Source of the DNA: Cercis canadensis
Lineage: Eukaryota > Streptophyta > Magnoliopsida > Fabales > Fabaceae
DNA: 64,000 bases
NCBI GenBank assembly: GCA_003255065.1
Contig: QAOA01008735.1
Span: 769,144-833,143 of the forward strand
Reading direction: 5' to 3'
This document shows positions 58,027 through 64,000 of the stretch, piece by piece; positions within the stretch are counted from its first letter, which is position 1; each line of letters opens with the position of its first letter. The position numbers and the translations under genes were made by a program. The notes under the pieces were generated by a model that saw only the letters and a program-made list of their open reading frames with translations, ran no database searches and was not told the DNA's origin.

Positions 58027-58691
58027 CAAAACTCAACATTCTGTTTGCTATTTTCTCCCTTCATTTTGCTACCATGTTGGCCTCAGACCCTGATCCAGTT
58101 CAAGATTTCTGCATACCAAACTCCAAATTTGGTTCCATCAGAACAGCTCATGGTCTGCTCACAATCCTCCCCTGCAAGAACTCCTCAGAGGCCACCACTG
58201 ATGACTTTGTCTTCTCCGGCATGAAAGTTGCCGGGAACTTCTCGGACACTGGCCTAGCTGTGATTTCTGCAAACCCCACTAACTTTCCTGGACTCAACAC
58301 ACTAGGTATGTCCTTTGTACGAGCAGACATTGAAGTTGGTGGCATTAATCCACCACACTTTCATCCAAGAGCCACTGAGATAGCTCATGTGATGGAGGGA
58401 AGAGTTTATTCTGGTTTTGTGGATTCCAGCAATAGGGTGTTTGCTAGAATACTCGAGCAAGGAGAGGTCATGGTGTTTCCCAGAGGTCTAGTGCACTTCC
58501 TAATGAATGTTGGTGATAAGCCTGCTACTTTATTTGGAAGTTTCAATAGCCAAAATCCTGGCATGCAGAAGATACCATCTGCTGTATTTGGCTCTGGGGT
58601 TAATGAGGAGCTTCTCCAGAAGGCTTTTGGGTTGACTCCTAAGCAGATTGGAACTATGAGAAGAAGATTTGATCCCAACAGAGCTAAATAG
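58020..58691 (+). CDS. Germin-like protein (cupin)
   Basis: Germin-like proteins are secreted manganese-binding cupins of the cell wall; some have superoxide dismutase or other activities. This is an intronless gene of 223 residues. Residues 1-21 form a signal peptide (LNILFAIFSLHFATMLAS core). Germin box 1 is GINPPHFHPRATEIAHVMEG with metal ligands His113, His115 and Glu120; box 2 is PRGLVHFLMNVG with His159. All four ligands are intact. Cys31 and Cys52 would form the usual N-terminal disulfide, and there are N-glycosylation sites at NSS (54) and NFS (73). Overall it is closest, in my judgement, to the Arabidopsis subfamily T group, but I cannot name an orthologue. Its promoter and start codon are duplicated upstream. 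Confidence 0.93.
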   Translation: MFSKLNILFAIFSLHFATMLASDPDPVQDFCIPNSKFGSIRTAHGLLTILPCKNSSEATTDDFVFSGMKVAGNFSDTGLAVISANPTNFPGLNTLGMSFVRADIEVGGINPPHFHPRATEIAHVMEGRVYSGFVDSSNRVFARILEQGEVMVFPRGLVHFLMNVGDKPATLFGSFNSQNPGMQKIPSAVFGSGVNEELLQKAFGLTPKQIGTMRRRFDPNRAK

Positions 58692-59932
58692 AGCGCCAAA
58701 AATACTCAACTTGTCCATTACCACAGTTGTATTTTGGGTTCACTTGGCGTTAATTTGTCTTGTCTTTTATTTTTTTGGAGGAAGCGAGAGTTCATGCCTT
58801 TCCTTTGTACTTTTTCCCTCTTATGTGTCCAATTGTAGGTGAAGAATGGCATGTTCTTTATTCACATATCACCTTGCTCTGAAACTTTATGAAGTAGCAA
58901 ATGAGAAATGCTTCGAGATGGTGTGGAAAATTTGAGCCATCTAAAAAATTGAGTGAATCTAATTAAATTTATATACCGTCATGTGTATACAATGCGAAAC
59001 AATATGAGAATAATAAATAGAATTCCTTGTAACATATAAACCCCCAAAAAAAGGAACATCCCATTGAAAAAATTAAAAAGAAAATAAGAAAATATGACTT
59101 AGGCGATGTAGCATTAAAGGGTGTGTTCTTAATTAGACGATGATGACAAATTGTAGACAGAGAGATATGGCAAGCTAATGTGGCGTTATCCTTTTCATCA
59201 CGTCAAGAAGGCATCATCAAGCTTAGCAAGAGTGGAGAGAGATGGAAACAATCATAAGATTTAGCCACCAAAGAAACGGAAAGGATGTGAGAAAGTGAGA
59301 GACATCGTAAGAAGCACAAATTCTCATGACATGATTAAAGTTCCAAATCAGCCCCCATATTTTTTTTTTGGAGGGGGGGAGGGAAGGGGGGGTTTCAAGT
59401 CTCTGTTTTAGGTTTCACCATTTACTTTAGGTCCCCTTCATCCTATTGTCCCTTCTACAGTTTCAAATTATCTACAGATACTAACCAATCATATTAAGAA
59501 AATTAGTACTTTCTCATCTGTCACAAAACGAGCAGTTATCACTTATGAGCTTCTTTATAAAGGACCAATGGGCAGATATACCTATCATGACCATTATATT
59601 TGTCTTGGGACAAAAGAGATTTACCACAGAGGACAACATATAGGTGTAGGTGTGTCATATTTCAAAAATGATAGTCATCTTGAGAGCAATTGAGTAAGAA
59701 TGTAGAGAAACATGCCAGCCTCTGCTAAATCATCTTTCAATCATATCAAAAATTCCTTGTTCAATTATCAAGTAGCAACAGAGTTCTCACTAGAGTTCGT
59801 AAGAGTACTAAAATGTGCTACTAAGTTTATCATACATATCAAATTGTTTGACAGAGTTTGAAAGCTCCATATTAGATAGACATGAAATCCATAGGAAGCT
59901 GTCCTGAGATAGCGAGTGAGGCATATAGAAGC
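58692..59932. other. Intergenic DNA between convergent germin-like and hydrolase genes
   Basis: Holds both 3' untranslated regions. A G-rich tract near 59371-59392 is notable for base composition only. No gene seen. Confidence 0.5.
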
Positions 59933-62227
59933 CTACTTTCCATGTAAAAGGGATTTAATGATAGTATCACCCATACCGTCAGTAAGCGGGAACATGTGAC
60001 CAGCACCTGGAAGCTCGTGGTAGTGAACCCATGGAAGCTTTTGTGCAATGTATCGCTGTACTGTAACGGGAACCATCAAATCATCATCTCCGTGCCACAC
60101 ATGGACAGAACCTTCATTACTTGGAAATGGGTTTTCCAGATTAATGGGACTAAATTCCCAGCTCCCAAAACCAATATTTAGGTCTCGGAAGAGGGATTCA
60201 TATTCCCCTTGCTGTGTTACTTGTGCCTGCAAAAGCCACATCAAAAATTATTTTAAATCTATATAGAGGAAAAGAAATTGATGCTCTGTAGGAGGGAGGG
60301 GAAGAGTTCATAATCAGTCTTCCAAGAGAAACAAAAACGTCATCGGATATCATGGGGGGGAAAGGATTTAATTGAAGATAAAACAACTACACAAATCAAA
60401 TTCAAATTAATCAACCAAAACTTAAATGACCGGATCTTGCAAAACTGCCTCTTAGTAGCGGAGGAAATTTCAAATGTCTACTTACCGAAATGGCTGTTAT
60501 TAAAGTGAATGAATACAATTACATTTGTCAGATTATGATAGAATCAACACTAAAAGGACAAGCACAACCAAGCATTTTCAGTCACACAATGTGAACAAAT
60601 ACCGAGTCTTCTTGTTTCAACAATATAAAATGCATCAATGTTTAAAATTTTCACATAAATATATTCAAAAAGAACTTTTAATAGTCCAATTTATCACTTA
60701 TAGGTCCATCAATGTTTAAAATTGCCTGTGCGTGCTGGTGGTGAGATAGAGTTTTGAACCATACACTGCCACTCCATACTTTATGCTCCTTATGTGTCAA
60801 AATTATGTAGTTCCATCATACATTAATTTTATTATTTTACAAACATGCCATCAAACTATATGCACCAATCGCTCAAGACTAAAAGGGGTGTAGTGCTTGC
60901 ATATAAAATGTTACATTTACTCCAAATTGATACAGACAACAGGCACTAATGACTATTTAAATACTCCATTTTATTCTGTTTATAAAATGTCTTTTTCTTG
61001 CTATTTACAATTGAAGATTAGTTGCTGTAGTTATTAACTTCCAAATTTATGATTGGAATTTATGGTCAGCCTTGCCTCAAAAATAACAGGGCGGAGCATG
61101 ATTAGGGCCATTTCTGATCTTAGGAAGAACAATTACCAACAGATTTCAGAAACAAAATTTGTAGGAAACCAACCAATAAACTACATTTCCTCTAACCACC
61201 TAAACGCCAGATACATACCACATAACTCTTTCTATGAGAGCGCTTAGACATGAGTTCTTTGTCTTGACTGGAAAAAACTTCTGGGCTATTAGCAACGACA
61301 CTATGAATCGGGAACCATCTTTGATTATTCCACCAGTAACTTAGCCATGGGGTGTAGTGAGCAACACGAAGTGCCCACTGGTCTTTTAGTTTCAGTTTGT
61401 TAAAGGCTTCACTAGTTAAGTTTGAAGGAAGACCAGGCCACCAGTAGTTGACAACTGGGGCTAAGAGCACTGCCCCAGCTAACCTGTTGAAAAAAAAATT
61501 TACCGTAAGAGAAAGATGAAAAGAGTGGTTGAAAACTCTATCTCACACCACCAGCACGCACAGGCAAGCAAGGCATACATGCAAAAAGGAAAAGGAAGAA
61601 AAAAGTTTGCAGAAAGCAGTATTTAGATTTTATTTTTTCATGTCAAAAGAATTATAAATAGCTTCAATAAATCATACCTGTGAGGTATGTACTTAAGGCA
61701 GCTCCAAACAACCTGACCACCCATGGAGAAACCAATTACATAGAATTTGGACCCTAATCCCAACTTATCAGCAAACTCTTCTATATCTAAGGCCAGGCTC
61801 TTAACTGTTCGATTTGGATCAGGATCACTTTCCCCATAACCAGGTCTGTCAATAGACACAATGTAGACCCCCAAGTCTTCAGCAACTTCCTGGAAAAACC
61901 CAGCACAAATTTAAATAGCACAAACTCCAAAGACATCAGAGAATGCTATGAAAGCAATGTAAAACAGATAATTACCTGCGATGGGGTAACAGCATCGTGC
62001 CTGCAAGAACGAAAACCATGGATGTAGATGATTTTGTATTTGGCTGCATCTTTTGGGACACCATGCTCTTTGTATGCCAAATGCCTTCCATCTCTCAATT
62101 TAGTTCTTGGTGCCGTGATGAGGGGTCCATCAGGAGATCCACATATCTTGGGTGGAGGAGGCTGAATAGCCTGATAAGCCCATGCCAGAAACCCCATGAA
62201 AAACACTGCTACTGCCATCTTCAGCAT
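59933..62227 (-). CDS. Alpha/beta hydrolase with N-terminal membrane anchor
   Basis: A serine hydrolase of the alpha/beta fold; substrate unknown. Four exons join in frame: 61976-62227, 61678-61889, 61219-61483 and 59933-60226, giving 340 residues. Residues 4-19 (MAVAVFFMGFLAWAYQ) form an uncleaved signal anchor or membrane segment, followed by Pro-rich IQPPPPKICG. The N-terminal oxyanion motif is IYIHGFRSCRHDA. The nucleophile elbow is GFSMGG with Ser139. The acid lies in WHGDDDLMVP (about 290-292) and the base is His320 in GAGHMFP, so the triad looks complete. Upstream untranslated exons are likely: an acceptor (TATCTCAG) lies just before the start and a donor (CTTCAG/GTGGGT) near 63046. 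In Arabidopsis a hydrolase of this type is recalled close to ABI5 (AT2G36290), matching the order here. Confidence 0.9.
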
Positions 62228-63478
62228 TCCTGAGATATTGTAATGTTAAAATTTGAAAAACAAAAAAATAACATTTTTGAAAGAGATAATAATTTGTTTC
62301 GGTGCATGCTTTAGGCACAAAAAGGTCAACGCAAGCTCTGGGCATTATGCCATACAGAAAAGGGAAAAGGAATGTTATAAACAACAGATGATGCCAAGGA
62401 GGATGGCAGGGGAAAGTACCATGTGCAGTGGCTTTCCCAGCCTTCCAAGCTTCCTATTGAAACATCCAAGACAGTTCATTTTAATTTTATGTAGCAATCA
62501 TAATTAGTAAATTGGCTGTTTCTTAGTATAAGCACACAGTAGAACGATTATCATTTACCAGAACAACACTACTCCTATAAAGGGACTAGAACCCTGATAC
62601 CCAAAATACAAGACAATCACAAGCACAGGACAGAGGTATTCTTTTACTCCGTTAAAATTAGTAACAAAAATTCACTCTTTACATATTTGATTTACATCGA
62701 TTGGCACTCGTAAAAATGAAGAACCCTAACATAAAAGGCTTCTATGGTATAACAGTATTTGAAGCATGCAACTTCAAATTCCAAATTGGTAGGTTCTAAA
62801 CTCTAATCGTTCAGGTTTCCAAGCGATATTACCATAGATGAGCCTCAGTTGAGTAAAGTTTACATATCATATAATTCCAATAGACGATAACTTCAGCACT
62901 TAAATCATCGATAATCTTCTTCAACAAAGAGTAAAAACAGAAAATTTACAATGAGACCCAGTTTAGTCGTACGATATAAACGATGCAAAACGAAACTTTC
63001 CGCATCATAGATTCAAATGAAAAGGCGAAAGAGGCTCAAGACCCACCTGAAGGAATCTGAATTGAAGTGTTTTTCTTTGCTCTCCTGGTATGAGCCCTGG
63101 CTGACGCAGCAGATATTTTTCTGTTCACTCCGGTGGCCATTTTCTTCCACGGCTAAGCCGGCCTTCCTCGAACGAAACCCACCAACAAGATCAACTGAAG
63201 TTCAAAAATTTACTGAGACCCTGGGATCCTCGAAGCAAAGAGAGAGATCTGAGGACGATTATGAGAGGAGTAGGGAATACGATGACTGTCTGGGGTCTGC
63301 GCTGTACGAGGAATTCTTAATTTAGGTGTGGAATTAGTAGTTTTAGAGGGTTGACACTTGACAGTTTGGTTTGCTGTTTTTACTCCTTTGAGTAACGCTA
63401 CTTAGCCTTACCCACAAAATTCACACAACCACTTTAATTGGTAGACACTTATTCTTTTTAACCTTTTATGTTTAATAA
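62228..63478. other. 5' UTR region and promoter of the hydrolase gene
   Basis: Likely contains untranslated exons of the minus-strand hydrolase: the donor near 63046 marks a first exon extending toward about 63300. The 102-codon plus-strand frame at 63017-63325 is antisense to this leader and shows no domain. Confidence 0.4.
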
Positions 63479-63499
63479 ATGGGGAGAGCACCGGGTACT

Positions 63500-63560
63500 A
63501 GGTATTCTTTACACATAATGAAGGGTTCGAATCCTCAACCTCAGCGGTCCACCCTTTTCT
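63500..63560. repeat. tRNA-like repeat fragment
   Basis: Contains a perfect RNA polymerase III B-box, GGTTCGAATCC (63524-63534), but no matching A-box or cloverleaf that I can build, so it is not a functional tRNA. It probably belongs to a SINE-like insertion cut off by the junction N at 63575. Confidence 0.4.
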
Positions 63561-63575
63561 TCAATAACAGTATCN

Positions 63576-63710
63576 CCAAGGGTCTCGGGTTCGAGCCCTT
63601 GGGAATGCAGCTGCGTCTGTTGGGAGAGCTTTACCGCCCTTGTGGTCCTTCCCGGCTCGAAACCGAATTAGTCGGGCGAAGCCCGGACACCGGTGGGTAA
63701 CCAAAAAAAA
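63576..63710 (+). mobile_element. SINE retrotransposon, 5'-truncated
   Basis: A tRNA-derived SINE body: B-box GGTTCGAGCCC (63588-63598), then a GC-rich body ending CGGACACCGGTGGGTAACC and an A8 tail (63703-63710). The GC-rich composition is sharply different from its AT-rich surroundings. The 5' part with the A-box is missing; the N at 63575 is exactly at the left edge, so the truncation may be an assembly effect. Confidence 0.75.
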
Positions 63711-64000
63711 GGTAAGATACCTTATTAATGGCTTCTCACCATATTTTTAACTCAAACCATTGAGCGACAAAGCCAAAAACGCCTATTAACATATAGTACA
63801 TCTCACATCTTTATATCTATCTATATTATTATTAAAAAGAGCCATTGAAATACAAGATTCAAGATCTTTAAATTTTTATACGACAATGCAAATATCGTAG
63901 ACAAGTATAATCTGCAACTTCGTTCCAAAAAGTATAATGGATAACTGGAGTTCGTTCAGTTGAGTTATTTACACCATCTTTTTTTTTTTTTTTTTTTTTT
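63711..64000. other. AT-rich right edge ending in poly-T
   Basis: No gene. The window ends in a run of at least 20 T from about 63979 onward, which may continue beyond the window. Confidence 0.6.

Noticed and set aside
1-64000. CRISPR arrays, operons, rRNA genes, viral insertions or an undescribed multi-gene system
   Set aside because: The window is ordinary plant nuclear DNA with individually promoted, intron-bearing genes; no regularly spaced repeats, reverse transcriptase, coat or capsid-type frames were seen.

Overview
This window is nuclear DNA of a dicot plant. Almost every gene has GT-AG introns, the intergenic DNA is AT-rich, chloroplast and mitochondrial transit peptides are present, and several genes are plant-only (FtsZ2, BIC1, ABI5, a DYW-type PPR protein, a germin-like protein). 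Gene content and SINE style suggest a woody eudicot such as Citrus, but the genus is inference. There are no prokaryotic, viral or CRISPR features.

Layout, left to right. Region 1 (0.6-9 kb): glucosamine-6-phosphate N-acetyltransferase (GNA1, -), mitochondrial ISCA2 (+) and ribosomal protein L10a (RPL10A, -). Region 2 (10.5-22.6 kb): complex III subunit QCR9 (-), the cytosolic Fe-S assembly WD40 protein CIA1 (+) and the cryptochrome inhibitor BIC1 (-). Region 3 (26-40 kb): an intronless DYW-type PPR gene (+), plastid division gene FTSZ2 (-) and mitochondrial ISCA1 (+). Region 4 (41.7-50.6 kb): an F-box/LRR gene (+) and plastid threonine deaminase OMR1 (+). Region 5 (51.7-62.3 kb): the ABA bZIP factor ABI5 (-), a germin-like protein (+) and an alpha/beta hydrolase (-). 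I rebuilt exon structures by hand for all multi-exon genes, and reading phase closes at every junction used.

These genes do not form an operon-like unit, but two patterns stand out. First, three Fe-S assembly genes (ISCA2, CIA1, ISCA1) lie within about 38 kb. Second, the order QCR9-BIC1-FTSZ2-ISCA1-ABI5-hydrolase appears to combine two separate Arabidopsis segments (recalled as AT3G52730-52750 and AT2G36250-36290), as expected of an ancestral block before duplication and gene loss.

Introns and intergenic DNA hold several short inverted-repeat (MITE-like) DNA elements, some with clear 9-bp or TTA/TAA target duplications, and a SINE near the right end. Five isolated N bases sit in homopolymers, in AT-rich DNA or at abrupt sequence junctions. 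One lies at the seam of a 226-bp near-perfect tandem duplication covering the germin-like promoter and start codon, which may be an assembly artefact. I found no convincing undescribed biological system.
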